Source of the DNA: Bacteroidales bacterium
Lineage (GTDB): Bacteria > Bacteroidota > Bacteroidia > Bacteroidales > Bacteroidaceae
Assembly (NCBI GenBank): GCA_004555425.1
Contig: SFID01000003.1
Span: 1 to 38,912 of the forward strand
Length of the DNA stretch: 38,912 nucleotides
Direction of reading: 5' to 3'
Shown here: positions 1-9,462 of the stretch, piece after piece
Numbering within the stretch: the first letter of the stretch is position 1
How the letters are laid out: every line of letters starts with the position of its first letter
Made by a program: the position numbers and the translations under genes
The notes under the pieces: model-generated
The model's input: the letters and a program-made list of their open reading frames with translations, nothing else
Told to the model about the DNA's origin: nothing
Database searches by the model: none

Positions 1-514
1 ACAATTCGATTCGTGTTTCTTTAACACGAATCTTTCGAATCTTACTAATTGAGCGGGGTAACGACCCGACTAGAACCATAAAATGGTAACTACTCAGGTG
101 GTTCTAGATTGCGAGACAACGTGTGGACCTGCGGTTTGTTCTATTTATTTTAACACGAATCATACGAATCTTACTAATTGCGCAGGGGTTAACCTCCAAC
201 TAGGAAACAATTCAATTCGTGTTTCTTTAACACGCCCACTTGGAGGTTTTAGCCCGCGCGATTAGTAAGATTAGAAAGATTCGTGTTAAAAGAAACACGA
301 ATTAAATTGTTTCCTACTTGGAGGTTCTACCCCGCGCGATTAGTAAAATTAGAAAGATTCGTGTTAAAAGAAACACGAATCGAATTGCCTCCTACTTGGA
401 GGTTCAACTCCGCGCGATTAGTAAGATTAGAAAGATTCGTGTTTAAAGAAACAACGCACACCGCAGTCCCACACGTTGACTCGCTATCTGGAGCGACCTG
501 AGTAGTTACCATTT
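1..514. repeat. Inverted/tandem repeat block with ATTCGTGTT motifs
   Basis: The block is built from units containing TTCGTGTTAAAAGAAACACG, itself a small dyad. Three direct units of exactly 78 bp follow each other: the marker TGGAGGTT recurs at 241, 319 and 397. Related units lie in the opposite orientation at 1-80 and about 190-235. The part from 81 to 514 is bounded by inverted copies of AAATGGTAACTACTCAGGT (81-99 and, inverted, 496-514), and the similarity between the two arms continues inward for about 100 bp with mismatches. Short reading frames here (for example 83-265 on + and 327-593 on -) begin with the same MVTTQV peptide because they read the same inverted repeat, so they are not taken as genes. 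The block may begin before the window. Confidence 0.85.
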
Positions 515-771
515 CAAGACTTCGGCAGTTCTTTTTTACAGAAAGTGAATCCATGTTTATTGGCAGGTTTTCTTGACATCCAGCACTTTGCAATTTTCAA
601 TTACAGCGTTGCGTACTACAAGATTTGCAGTGGGGGTGGGCAGCCCCTTCCACAGCAAAATAGTTACAAAGCCCAGGGCGCATAGTTCAGGGCTTAACGG
701 CCCACGGCCCACGGGATACGTCCCATGGGATACGGGATAACCCTCAAAAAATCAAAAAAGCGGGCCGACAT
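515..771. other. Non-coding leader region before guaB
   Basis: No credible gene is visible. The stretch contains short GC-rich repeats such as CCCACGGCCCACGGGATACG followed by a second GGGATACGGGATA (about 700-740). It sits between the repeat block and the guaB promoter. Confidence 0.5.
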
Positions 772-802
772 ATTGTCAGCTCATTGAATTTTGGTAATTT
801 TG
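772..802 (+). promoter_or_regulatory. guaB promoter (Bacteroidetes -33/-7 type)
   Basis: A TAATTTTG box at 795-802 fits the Bacteroidetes -7 consensus TAnnTTTG. ATTG at 772-775 lies 19 bp upstream and fits the -33 element. The predicted leader before the guaB ATG is about 30 nt. Confidence 0.65.
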
Positions 803-839
803 CACGCAATATATACACACGCAACCTAACATTCATATC

Positions 840-2324
840 ATGAAGACCGCAGATTTTATTGCCGACAAAATCGTGATGGACGGCTTGACCTATGACGACG
901 TCCTCCTAGTGCCCGCCTACTCAGAAGTGCTCCCCCGCACCGTTCAGCTGAGTACGAAGTTCTCACGCAACATCGACCTCCACATCCCATTCGTCACCGC
1001 TGCTATGGACACCGTGACCGAATCGGCCATGGCTATTGCCATCGCTCGCGAGGGTGGTATTGGTGTGATTCACAAGAATATGAGCATTGAGGAACAGGCA
1101 CGCCAAGTGGCCATCGTCAAGCGTGCCGAAAATGGTATGATTTACGACCCCGTGACTATTCAGCGCGGACGCACCGTAGGCGATGCACTGGCACTGATGG
1201 CCGAATACCATATCGGCGGTATCCCCGTGGTGGACGACGACAAGCACCTGGTGGGCATCGTGACCAACCGCGACCTGCGCTTTGAGCGCGACCTCAACAA
1301 GTTGGTGGAGGAAGTGATGACAAGCGAAAACCTCGTGACCACCACGCAGCAAGCCGACCTGGCTGCCGCCACGCTGATTCTTCAGGAAAACAAAATTGAG
1401 AAACTCCCCGTGGTGGACAAAGACGGACGCCTCGTCGGACTCATTACTTATAAAGACATCACCAAGGCTAAGGACAAGCCCATGGCCTGCAAGGACAGCA
1501 AGGGCCGTCTGCGCGTTGCCGCTGGCGTGGGTGTGACAGCCGACACGATGGAACGCATGAGCGCCCTCATTCAGGCTGGTGCCGACGCCATTGTTATTGA
1601 TACGGCCCATGGTCATAGCAAGTTTGTCATCGAGAAACTGCGCGAGGCCAAGGCTTCGTTCAGCGATGTGGATATCGTGGTGGGTAACGTGGCAACGGGT
1701 GCTGCCGCCCGCATGCTGGCCGAGGCTGGCGCCGATGCGGTCAAGGTGGGTATCGGTCCGGGCTCTATCTGTACCACCCGCGTGGTAGCTGGTGTAGGTG
1801 TGCCCCAACTTTCGGCCATCTACGATGTGGCCACTGCCCTGCAGGGCACGGGCGTACCCCTCATTGCCGACGGCGGTCTGCGCTACTCGGGCGATGTGGT
1901 CAAGGCACTGGCAGCCGGTGGCTACAGCGTCATGATTGGTTCGCTCGTGGCTGGTACGGAAGAGAGCCCCGGCGAAACCATCATCTTCAACGGCCGTAAG
2001 TTTAAGACCTACCGCGGCATGGGTAGCCTCGAGGCTATGGAAAACGGCAGCAAGGACCGCTACTTCCAGAGCGGCGTGGTGGAAGTCAAGAAACTCGTGC
2101 CCGAAGGTATCGCTGGCCGCGTTCCCTACAAGGGATCGGTACAGGAGGTAATCTACCAACTCGTGGGCGGTCTGCGCTCGGGTATGGGCTACTGCGGCGC
2201 CAATACCATTGAAGAACTCCACAACGCCAAGTTTACCCGCATCACCAACGCTGGCGTGCTGGAAAGCCATCCCCACGACATCACCATCACCAGCGAAGCA
2301 CCCAACTACTCGCGCGGCGAATAA
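840..2324 (+). CDS. guaB: Inosine-5'-monophosphate dehydrogenase
   Basis: Oxidises IMP to XMP with NAD+, the committed step of guanine nucleotide synthesis in the cytosol. The 494-aa product has the usual family length. The N-terminal part of the barrel (GLTYDDVLLVPAYS) is interrupted by two CBS repeats at about residues 95-210 (GGIPVVDDDKHLVGIVTNRD and IEKLPVVDKDGRLVGLITYK). The catalytic loop GPGSICTTR places the nucleophilic cysteine at residue 311, followed by the phosphate-binding ADGGLRYSGD and the flap segment YRGMGS. The start at 840 follows a good promoter. It is the first gene of a same-strand run with the periplasmic isomerases, 60 bp upstream of the next gene, so co-transcription is possible. 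Identification is very secure. Confidence 0.98.
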   Translation: MKTADFIADKIVMDGLTYDDVLLVPAYSEVLPRTVQLSTKFSRNIDLHIPFVTAAMDTVTESAMAIAIAREGGIGVIHKNMSIEEQARQVAIVKRAENGMIYDPVTIQRGRTVGDALALMAEYHIGGIPVVDDDKHLVGIVTNRDLRFERDLNKLVEEVMTSENLVTTTQQADLAAATLILQENKIEKLPVVDKDGRLVGLITYKDITKAKDKPMACKDSKGRLRVAAGVGVTADTMERMSALIQAGADAIVIDTAHGHSKFVIEKLREAKASFSDVDIVVGNVATGAAARMLAEAGADAVKVGIGPGSICTTRVVAGVGVPQLSAIYDVATALQGTGVPLIADGGLRYSGDVVKALAAGGYSVMIGSLVAGTEESPGETIIFNGRKFKTYRGMGSLEAMENGSKDRYFQSGVVEVKKLVPEGIAGRVPYKGSVQEVIYQLVGGLRSGMGYCGANTIEELHNAKFTRITNAGVLESHPHDITITSEAPNYSRGE

Positions 2325-2384
2325 GCCCACGGCTGGGGTGCCACCTTTTCTGACAATACCTTATTATATATATAGACAACAACC

Positions 2385-3806
2385 ATGAGACATTTCCTTT
2401 GTGCCTGTCTGTCGGCCCTCGCCCTGACGGCCGCAGCACAGACCACTGACCCCGTGATAATGACTATCAACGGCAAACCCGTCACCCGCGGCGAGTTTGA
2501 ATATTCCTATTTCAAGAACAGCAACGTAGAGGGTGCCATTGAGCAGAAAAGCGTGGCCGAATACGTGGACATGTTCATCAACTACAAGCTCAAGGTGGCT
2601 GCTGCCGAAGCTGCCCACATGGACACGCTCAGTTCCTTCCGCAGAGAGTTCCTGCAATATCGCGATATGCAGCTCACGCCCTACATGGTGGACCAGGCGT
2701 TCATTGACTCCGTGGCCTACTCCATCTATGACAATACGGCAAAGAAGTTGAACGGCAAAGACATGATTCGCGTGGCCCATATTATGCTGATGTTAAAGCA
2801 GAACGCCACCGACAGTGAGAAGAATGCTGCAGCTCAGCGCGCCGACTCCATTTACAACGCGCTGAGAGCTGGCGGTGACTTTGCCTCTCTGGCCAAGACC
2901 TATTCTCAGGACAAACAGAGTGCCGTGCGCGGTGGTGAACTCCCCTGGATGGGTCCCGGCATGACCTTCGAATCCTTCGAGAAGGCTGCCTACGCCCTCC
3001 AAGTGGGCGAATACTGCGCTCCCGTGGAAACGCCCATGGGTTATCATATCATCAAAATGGTGGAGCGCAAGCAGCTCGAACCCTTCGACAGCCTCTACGC
3101 CAATATCGTGGCGGGACTGAAGCGTCAGGGCATTGAAGATGCCTCGGCCGAAAACCGCATCCAGAAACTCGTGCAAAACTCTGGCGGCCGCCTCACCCGC
3201 GAAATGGTGATGGACAGCATCCTCAACGCCCATCTGGACAATCCCGAACTGCGCTATCTCGTACAGGAATACCACGACGGCCTCCTGCTCTACGAAATAA
3301 ACAAACAGCAGGTATGGGACAAGGCAGCACAAGACGAAGAGGGCCTGAGCAACTGGTACAAAGAGCACAAGGATAAATACGCCTGGACGGAACCACGCTT
3401 CAAGGGCTTTGTCATTCAGGCCAAAGACAAGAAGGCACTCAAAAAGGCCCAAAAGGTACTCAGGAAATATGGCGACAGCGATTGGCGCAAACAGATTAAG
3501 TTGCAGTGCAACAAGGACTCCGTGACCGTATACGTGACGGGCGAACTCCTCTGCAAGCAGGGCGAGAACGGCTACGTGGACCAGTTTATCTTCGGTGGAC
3601 AACAGGTGTCCGCCAAGCCTGGCTTCACCTACACAGCCGTGCAAGGCAAAAAACTCAAGCAGCCCGCCAGCTACAAGGACGTGAAGGCCGACGTACTTAC
3701 CGACTATCAGGAAAGCCTCGAAAAGGCTTGGGTGGAACAACTGCGCAAACGCTTCCCCTTCCAAGTAGATCAGGCTGTGCTCCAGACGGTTGGCAATCAC
3801 GAGTAA
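2385..3806 (+). CDS. Periplasmic peptidyl-prolyl isomerase, single parvulin domain
   Basis: Predicted envelope folding factor that isomerises X-Pro bonds and may chaperone exported proteins. The 473-aa product starts with a signal peptide (hydrophobic run to about residue 17, cleavage near TAAAQ). A SurA-like N-terminal helical region precedes one parvulin (PpiC/rotamase) domain at about residues 128-230, with the family signatures VAHIMLM, GGELPWMGPG and MGYHIIKM. The C-terminal half is charged and helical and matches no domain I can name. It lies 91 bp before surA; a PPIase pair in this position is common in Bacteroidales. It could be called PpiC-like or SurA-like, so no symbol is given. 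The general function is secure and the client proteins are unknown. Confidence 0.9.
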   Translation: MRHFLCACLSALALTAAAQTTDPVIMTINGKPVTRGEFEYSYFKNSNVEGAIEQKSVAEYVDMFINYKLKVAAAEAAHMDTLSSFRREFLQYRDMQLTPYMVDQAFIDSVAYSIYDNTAKKLNGKDMIRVAHIMLMLKQNATDSEKNAAAQRADSIYNALRAGGDFASLAKTYSQDKQSAVRGGELPWMGPGMTFESFEKAAYALQVGEYCAPVETPMGYHIIKMVERKQLEPFDSLYANIVAGLKRQGIEDASAENRIQKLVQNSGGRLTREMVMDSILNAHLDNPELRYLVQEYHDGLLLYEINKQQVWDKAAQDEEGLSNWYKEHKDKYAWTEPRFKGFVIQAKDKKALKKAQKVLRKYGDSDWRKQIKLQCNKDSVTVYVTGELLCKQGENGYVDQFIFGGQQVSAKPGFTYTAVQGKKLKQPASYKDVKADVLTDYQESLEKAWVEQLRKRFPFQVDQAVLQTVGNHE

Positions 3807-3897
3807 GGGAAACCCTCGCCCGTAATAGGACAACGCAACAACGAAACCAGCAGCCAACGGGCAGGCCCGCGCCACCCGTCACACTATCAATCCCCCT

Positions 3898-5256
3898 ATG
3901 AATACTATAAAACGAATCCTCCTCTGCGCCATAGCCGCGCTTCCTCTCATCACCCTCTCCGCCCAAAAAAACGTAGTGGACGAAGTGATATGGGTGGTCG
4001 GTGACGACCCCATACTCCTAAGCGATGTGGAAGAAGCGCGCATCAGCTACGAAATGAATGGTCAGCCCATCGAGAATGCTTATTGCGTCATCCCAGAACA
4101 ACTGGCGTTGCAAAAGCTTTTTCTCCACCAGGCAGACCTGGACAGCATCGAGGCCGACGAAACCTATGCCATCCGCTATGCCGACGAGGAAATCAATGCC
4201 CACCTCCAGCGATACGGCTCGCGCGAAAACCTTGAGATGATTGCCCGACGCTCCATCTCAAGCCTCCGCGAGATGTACAAGAAGCAGGCACGCGATGACT
4301 ACCGCAGCAAATCGGTACAGCGCAAACTGGCCTCGGGCATCAAGGTGACACCAGCCGAAGTGCGCGAATATTTCCGCAATATGCCCGAAGACAGCCTGCC
4401 CCTCATCCCCGAAAAGGTGGAGGTGCAAATCATCACCTTGCAACCACAGGTTTCGCGACAGGAGGTGGAGCGCATCGAAGGACAACTGCGCGAATTTGCA
4501 CGCCGTGTCAATAGCGGCGAGAGCGAGTTCTCCACCCTGGCCAAGTTCTACTCGCAAGATGGTTCGGCCCGCAACGGCGGCGAACTTGGATACACAGGAA
4601 AAAATGCCTGGGTACCCGAATTTGCCAACGTGGCTTTCAGCCTCAACGACCCCAAAAAGGTGTCGAAAATCGTACGAACGGAGTTTGGTTTCCACATCAT
4701 CCAGCTGATTGACAAACGCGGCGACAAGGTCAATGTACGCCATATTCTCCTCCGCCCCGAAATCGAGGAAAGCGAATACGAACGCTCCTTGGCGCGCCTG
4801 GACTCTATCGCCACCGACATTCGCAACGGAGTCTTCACTTTTGAGCAGGCCGCGATCACCCTGTCGGACGACAAAGACACACGAAGCAACAACGGACTGA
4901 TGGCAACCAGCAGTATGGAAACGGGGGTGCGCACCTCGCGCATTGAACTCAAAGACCTGCCTGCGGATGTGGCCCGCGCTGTGGTGAACCTACAAGAAGG
5001 GGAAATATCTCCCGCCTTCCGCCTGACCAACGACAGAGGACAGACCGTCTGCGCCATCGTTAAACTCAGAAAACGCCATCCCGCACACCGCGCTAACATG
5101 ACCGAAGACTTTCAACTGCTCAAAAATATCGTCACCAACGAACGCAGCCAGAAAGTAATTCAAGACTGGATAGCCGAGAAAATCAAGAAGACATACATTC
5201 GTATCAATCCCGACTGGCGCAACTGCGATTTTGAATATCCCTACTGGGTGAAGTAA
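3898..5256 (+). CDS. surA: SurA-type periplasmic chaperone/isomerase with two parvulin domains
   Basis: Predicted to escort outer-membrane proteins through the periplasm. The 452-aa product has a signal peptide (residues 1-22, ending TLSAQ) and a SurA N-domain starting VVDEVIWVVGDDPILLSDVE. A first parvulin domain lies at about 174-280 (GGELGYTGKNAWVPEF, EFGFHIIQLID) and a second at about 283-390 (NVRHILLRPEI, then a degenerate segment around NNGLMATSSM). The second domain keeps the fold signature but is less canonical than the first. Length and architecture match SurA of Gram-negative bacteria. It sits between the single-parvulin protein and an OstA-like protein, which fits a role in outer-membrane assembly. 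Confidence 0.92.
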   Translation: MNTIKRILLCAIAALPLITLSAQKNVVDEVIWVVGDDPILLSDVEEARISYEMNGQPIENAYCVIPEQLALQKLFLHQADLDSIEADETYAIRYADEEINAHLQRYGSRENLEMIARRSISSLREMYKKQARDDYRSKSVQRKLASGIKVTPAEVREYFRNMPEDSLPLIPEKVEVQIITLQPQVSRQEVERIEGQLREFARRVNSGESEFSTLAKFYSQDGSARNGGELGYTGKNAWVPEFANVAFSLNDPKKVSKIVRTEFGFHIIQLIDKRGDKVNVRHILLRPEIEESEYERSLARLDSIATDIRNGVFTFEQAAITLSDDKDTRSNNGLMATSSMETGVRTSRIELKDLPADVARAVVNLQEGEISPAFRLTNDRGQTVCAIVKLRKRHPAHRANMTEDFQLLKNIVTNERSQKVIQDWIAEKIKKTYIRINPDWRNCDFEYPYWVK

Positions 5257-5320
5257 GCAGTTCTCGCCCGATTGGAAAATCCAATCGTCCTCCCCTTGGC
5301 CTCTAACCAACGATATGCAA

Positions 5321-5389
5321 AATGAGTAATCAGCAATGAGTCCTTGGCTATCTCCCCCCTGGGATTGCCCTCATCGCTGATTACTCATT
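5321..5389. repeat. 20-bp inverted repeat (GAGTAAT type) between surA and ostA
   Basis: AATGAGTAATCAGCAATGAG at 5321-5340 is repeated in inverted form at 5370-5389 with one mismatch, around a 29-nt loop. Flanking GAGTAAT/CTCATT copies extend the pattern. No U-tract follows on +, so a classical terminator is not shown; it may be an intergenic repeat or a processing site. Confidence 0.8.
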
Positions 5390-5516
5390 GCTCATTACAA
5401 ACACCAACCATACCATCCCTACGCAGACCTGCGCAAGCACAATGGTAAGGATGGAAAAATGAATGGCCACCCGTAAGGTTGGCATTCTCCTCCCCCCTTA
5501 TATTCCTCCAATGCTT

Positions 5517-7193
5517 ATGTCACAACGACGTTCCCCTAAATATCTCCTCCGCCACTCCTATATATGTATATGGTGTGCCGTTGCCCTGCTGGCCATTTTC
5601 GCAAATGGCTCGCACGCATGGGCCGATGCCACAGACGACAAACCAAAGAAACCAGCGCAGGAAGAACGCGTATATCTGATTCACGCCGACCACCTGCGCT
5701 ACGACCAGATGAAGTATCCCGGTGCCCAACGTCTGAGCGGCAAGGTGAAATTCTCGCACGCTGGCATGACGCTCTCGTGCGACAGTGCCGTGCTGTACGA
5801 AATCACCAATTCCTTTGAAGCAACGGGCCACGTGGTAATGACACAGGGCGACACGCTCTCGCTCACTGGCGACTCGCTCTACTACACAGGTAGCACGCAG
5901 ATTGCAGAGGTGCGCCGCAACGTCCGTCTCAGACACCGCAACCAAATACTCCTGACCGACACACTCAACTACGAGCGAATGACAGGCAAGGGTTACTATA
6001 TCAACGGCGGCGAACTGATTGACGGCGACAACCACCTGACATCCGAGGAGGGAGAATACTACACTACAACACGCAAAGCTACTTTCCAGAACGATGTGCG
6101 GCTGAAGAACCCCAAGTTCACCCTTACCACCAACACCCTCCATTACGACACACGCACGAAATGGGCACACGTGGTCGGTCCCTCGAATATCGAAAACGAC
6201 AACAACCGCATCTACACCGAAGATGCATACTACAACAGCCAGACAGAGAAGGTGCGCCTCTATTCCTCGTCAACCCTCTACGACCGCAAACGCAACTGCA
6301 CAATGACAGGCGACAGCATCTTCTACAACAAACAAGAGGGTATCATGGAAGCCTTCCAGAATATCGTTTACGACGACCGCGCCAACAAAAACCGCATGTA
6401 CAGCGACTACTGCCGCTACAACGAAAACACTGGCGAAGCGATTGCTTACGGACGCGCCCTGGCCAAAGATTTCTCGCAGTCCGACGACACCCTCTTCGTC
6501 CATGCCGACACCATTCGTATGTTCACCTACAATATTCGTACGGACTCCGTCTATCGCGTCATGCACGCCAATCCCCACGTGCGGTCCTACCGCTCGGACG
6601 TTCAGATGGTGTGCGACTCGCTGGTGGCCAATTCCCGGCTGAAGCGCATGGACCTCTACCGCGACCCCATCGTCTGGAGCGACAACCGACAGATTCTCGG
6701 CGAAGAAATCAATGTGTTCAGCAACGATTCCACCCTCGACAGCATCTACGTGCAGCGCCAAGCCTTGATGGTGGAACGGCTAGACAGCACGCACTATAAC
6801 CAGGTGGCGAGCAACTTGATGCGCTCTTTCTTTGACGAAAAGGGTGAAATCTACCAGAACAATGCCGACGGCAATGTGTGCGTCATCTTCTATCCCCTGG
6901 AGAAGGACAGCGTCATTCTCTACCAAAACTATATGGAAACGGCGGCCATGCGCCTGTATCTGGAAGACCGCAAACTCAAGAAGATATGGACCACCGCAGC
7001 ACAAGGGGAACTCTATCCACTCGGCCTGGCACCGCAAGACCACACCTATCTTCCCGCCTTCGCATGGTTTGACTACATTCGGCCGCGCGACAAACACGAC
7101 CTGTTCGAATGGCGAAGCAAGAAATCGGGTAGCGAACTCAAGGCTTCCATCCGACGAGAGCCTCCCGTCAAGAAACTCGGCAAAAAGAAATAA
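5517..7193 (+). CDS. OstA/LptA-like periplasmic protein
   Basis: Likely part of the lipopolysaccharide transport machinery or a related envelope protein. An in-frame ATG exists at 5463, but the ATGs at 5511 and 5517 place a charged SQRRSPK segment directly before a hydrophobic signal segment (CIWCAVALLAIFA), so 5517 is preferred. The mature part consists of repeated OstA/LptA-type beta segments: VYLIHADHLRYDQ, LSGKVKFSHAGMTLSCDSAV, FEATGHVVMTQGDTLSLTGD and several later cycles of 'GD..YY/ ..Y......'. The tail is very basic (KKLGKKK). The domain resembles OstA-like family PF13100 of Bacteroidetes, which is longer than enterobacterial LptA. Position next to surA and mutL is typical. The exact partner in the Lpt bridge is not shown by sequence. 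Confidence 0.85.
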   Translation: MSQRRSPKYLLRHSYICIWCAVALLAIFANGSHAWADATDDKPKKPAQEERVYLIHADHLRYDQMKYPGAQRLSGKVKFSHAGMTLSCDSAVLYEITNSFEATGHVVMTQGDTLSLTGDSLYYTGSTQIAEVRRNVRLRHRNQILLTDTLNYERMTGKGYYINGGELIDGDNHLTSEEGEYYTTTRKATFQNDVRLKNPKFTLTTNTLHYDTRTKWAHVVGPSNIENDNNRIYTEDAYYNSQTEKVRLYSSSTLYDRKRNCTMTGDSIFYNKQEGIMEAFQNIVYDDRANKNRMYSDYCRYNENTGEAIAYGRALAKDFSQSDDTLFVHADTIRMFTYNIRTDSVYRVMHANPHVRSYRSDVQMVCDSLVANSRLKRMDLYRDPIVWSDNRQILGEEINVFSNDSTLDSIYVQRQALMVERLDSTHYNQVASNLMRSFFDEKGEIYQNNADGNVCVIFYPLEKDSVILYQNYMETAAMRLYLEDRKLKKIWTTAAQGELYPLGLAPQDHTYLPAFAWFDYIRPRDKHDLFEWRSKKSGSELKASIRREPPVKKLGKKK

Positions 7194-7250
7194 CGACGTA
7201 CCTCCCAACCAATACGGACCTATAGAATATAGAATAGCGCCTTATACGAT

Positions 7251-9218
7251 ATGAGCGATATTATCAAACTGCTTCCAGACAGCGTGGCCAACCAGATTGC
7301 AGCAGGCGAAGTCATTCAACGTCCTTCGTCTGTCATCAAGGAGCTGGTGGAAAACGCCCTCGACGCAGGTGCCAATAAGATACAGATTAAAGTCATTGAG
7401 GCAGGCAAGGACAGCATACAGGTGGTGGACAACGGCAAGGGCATGAGCGACACCGATGCACGCCTGGCCTTCGAGCGCCATGCTACGTCCAAAATCACAG
7501 AAGCCGCCGACCTCTTCTCGCTCCGCACCATGGGCTTCCGCGGCGAGGCACTGGCGTCCATTGCTGCCGTAGCCCAAGTGGAGCTCCGCACCCGACAAGC
7601 CAACAACGACCTAGGCACATCCATCCTTATAGAAGGAAGCCATGTCAAGGAACAAACTCCTGTGACCTGCCCCGTTGGAGCCAACTTCCTCGTACGCAAC
7701 CTCTTCTTTAACATCCCCGCCCGCCGAAAATTTCTCAAGTCGAACCAGACCGAGCTCAACCATATTCTGAGTGAATTTGAACGAATAGCGCTGGCGCATC
7801 CCGAGGTGGAATTTTCGCTCTATTCGGGCGACAACCTTCTCCAGCAACTGCCCATCGGCGGTTTCAAGAAACGCATCCTCGACCTCTTTGGCAAGCGAAT
7901 GGATGCCCAATTAGTACCCATTCAAGTGGACACAGAGCTGGTACAAATTGGCGGTTTCGTAGGTACACCCCAAGGAGCAAAGAAAAAAGGTGCCCAGCAA
8001 TTCTTTTTTGTGAATGGCCGCTATATGCGCCACCCCTATTTCAACAAAGCCATCCAAACTGCCTACGAACGCCTCATTGCAGACGGTACACAGATTTCCT
8101 ACTTCGTCAATTTTCAGATTGACCCCGCACGCATTGACGTCAATATCCATCCACAGAAGACGGAAATCAAATTCCAAGACGAACAAGCCATCTGGCCCAT
8201 TCTCCTAGCAGGTGTGCGCGAGGCACTAGGTAAGCACGATGCCATCCCCGCCCTTGATTTTGACACGGCAGGAAAACCCGACATTCCTACGTTCACTGGA
8301 GATTTCGCTAACCTACAAATGCCGCAGGTTCACGTCAACCAGCATTTCAATCCCTTTGAAGAGAGCAACGACTCTCACTACACTACGACAGAAGGCAAGC
8401 CAGCAGCCTCTACAACTGCCACAGGAAGCATAAGCAAGTCTGACAGTTCTTCCTTCTCTGCCCACCAAAAATCCGCACCGGCAGGTTGGGAAGACCTCTA
8501 TGCCGAACTCACCGCTCCTGCTAACGAAAAGGATGTTCCTTCCTCCGATGCCAACAGTCTGCTCACTCCAACCCTTTCCCCTAGTCAAGACGAGGCAGCG
8601 CCCCCTACCCTCTACACCGATCTCCCAGTAGCAGACCAATCAGCTTGGACGCAAGGCGAGATACATTGCCTCCAACACCACGGACGCTACATCATCGTCT
8701 CAACAACCGAAGGCCTGCTCATTGTTGATCAACACCGCGCCCACACTCGCGTGCTCTACGATGTGTACAAACGACAATTGGCCGAACGCCGCGGATTCAC
8801 CCAGGGCCTCCTCTTCCCCGCCCTAATTCAACTCTCGCCAGCGGCAGCACACATGCTTGACCAACTCACCGACGAACTCACGGGCATTGGTTTCGACCTC
8901 TCTCCCCTCGGCGGCGGTTCGTATTCAATCCTGGGCATTCCCGCAGGCACCGAAGGACTCGACCCTACCACCCTCCTGCAATCGCTCGTTGATGATGCCC
9001 TCCACGGACAGGTGGAAGTGAAAGAGCAGATACACCATATCATCGCTGCCTCCTTGGCCCGCCGCGCCGCTATGCCCATTGGCCAAGTCTTAAGCGACGC
9101 CGAGATGCAGGACCTCCTCAACCGCCTTTTTGCCACCGATAGTCCCTACTTTACCCCCGAAGGACAACCCACCGTAGCAAGCCTATCAAACGACAAAATC
9201 ACGAAAATATTGGGATAA
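7251..9218 (+). CDS. mutL: DNA mismatch repair protein MutL
   Basis: Couples MutS recognition to downstream repair. The 655-aa protein has a GHKL ATPase N-domain: IAAGEVIQRPSSVIKELVEN near the start, DNGKGM, ATSKI and GFRGEALASI, followed by the transducer region (NLFFNIPARRKFLKS). A low-complexity, Ser/Thr/Pro-rich linker spans about residues 345-455, then the C-terminal dimerisation domain. The C-domain motif reads DQHRAHTRVLYD, so it does not match the endonuclease motif DQHAxxExxxxE, and the CPHGRP motif appears only as TPEGQPT. This suggests a non-endonucleolytic MutL, as in enterobacteria. It follows the OstA-like gene by 57 bp and is followed by an intrinsic terminator. Confidence 0.97.
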   Translation: MSDIIKLLPDSVANQIAAGEVIQRPSSVIKELVENALDAGANKIQIKVIEAGKDSIQVVDNGKGMSDTDARLAFERHATSKITEAADLFSLRTMGFRGEALASIAAVAQVELRTRQANNDLGTSILIEGSHVKEQTPVTCPVGANFLVRNLFFNIPARRKFLKSNQTELNHILSEFERIALAHPEVEFSLYSGDNLLQQLPIGGFKKRILDLFGKRMDAQLVPIQVDTELVQIGGFVGTPQGAKKKGAQQFFFVNGRYMRHPYFNKAIQTAYERLIADGTQISYFVNFQIDPARIDVNIHPQKTEIKFQDEQAIWPILLAGVREALGKHDAIPALDFDTAGKPDIPTFTGDFANLQMPQVHVNQHFNPFEESNDSHYTTTEGKPAASTTATGSISKSDSSSFSAHQKSAPAGWEDLYAELTAPANEKDVPSSDANSLLTPTLSPSQDEAAPPTLYTDLPVADQSAWTQGEIHCLQHHGRYIIVSTTEGLLIVDQHRAHTRVLYDVYKRQLAERRGFTQGLLFPALIQLSPAAAHMLDQLTDELTGIGFDLSPLGGGSYSILGIPAGTEGLDPTTLLQSLVDDALHGQVEVKEQIHHIIAASLARRAAMPIGQVLSDAEMQDLLNRLFATDSPYFTPEGQPTVASLSNDKITKILG

Positions 9219-9252
9219 ATCTCAGGATTTTGAGACTTTTTATACTTTTTTC

Positions 9253-9272
9253 AAGGGAAAATCCCTTTTTTT
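9253..9272 (+). terminator. Intrinsic terminator after mutL
   Basis: AAGGGA (9253-9258), a 3-nt loop and TCCCTT (9262-9267) run into a T-tract. The position 35 bp after the mutL stop fits termination. Confidence 0.75.
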
Positions 9273-9306
9273 AAGGAGCAACACATACTGATTCGCAAAT
9301 AATTAC

Positions 9307-9314
9307 TACCTTTG
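9307..9314 (+). promoter_or_regulatory. ompA -7 promoter box
   Basis: TACCTTTG matches the Bacteroidetes -7 consensus. No clear TTG was found at the -33 position. If it is used, the ompA mRNA has a leader of about 140 nt, long for this window and possibly important for stability or control of an abundant protein. Confidence 0.6.
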
Positions 9315-9462
9315 CGCAAAGAATACTTGCATTACAGACGCACGAACTGTGTAATCAGCATTCAAGAAAACAGCAACCCAAGCCTCTTCGTGAACATCAA
9401 AGTTCGCATGCTTTCACCTCAGTTACTAACTAAGAATTCTTTATTTACTTATATTTATAGTT

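Noticed and set aside
83..593. Short frames with the shared peptide start MVTTQV on both strands
   Set aside because: They read the two arms of the same inverted repeat; there is no domain, no promoter fit and no support beyond repeat symmetry.
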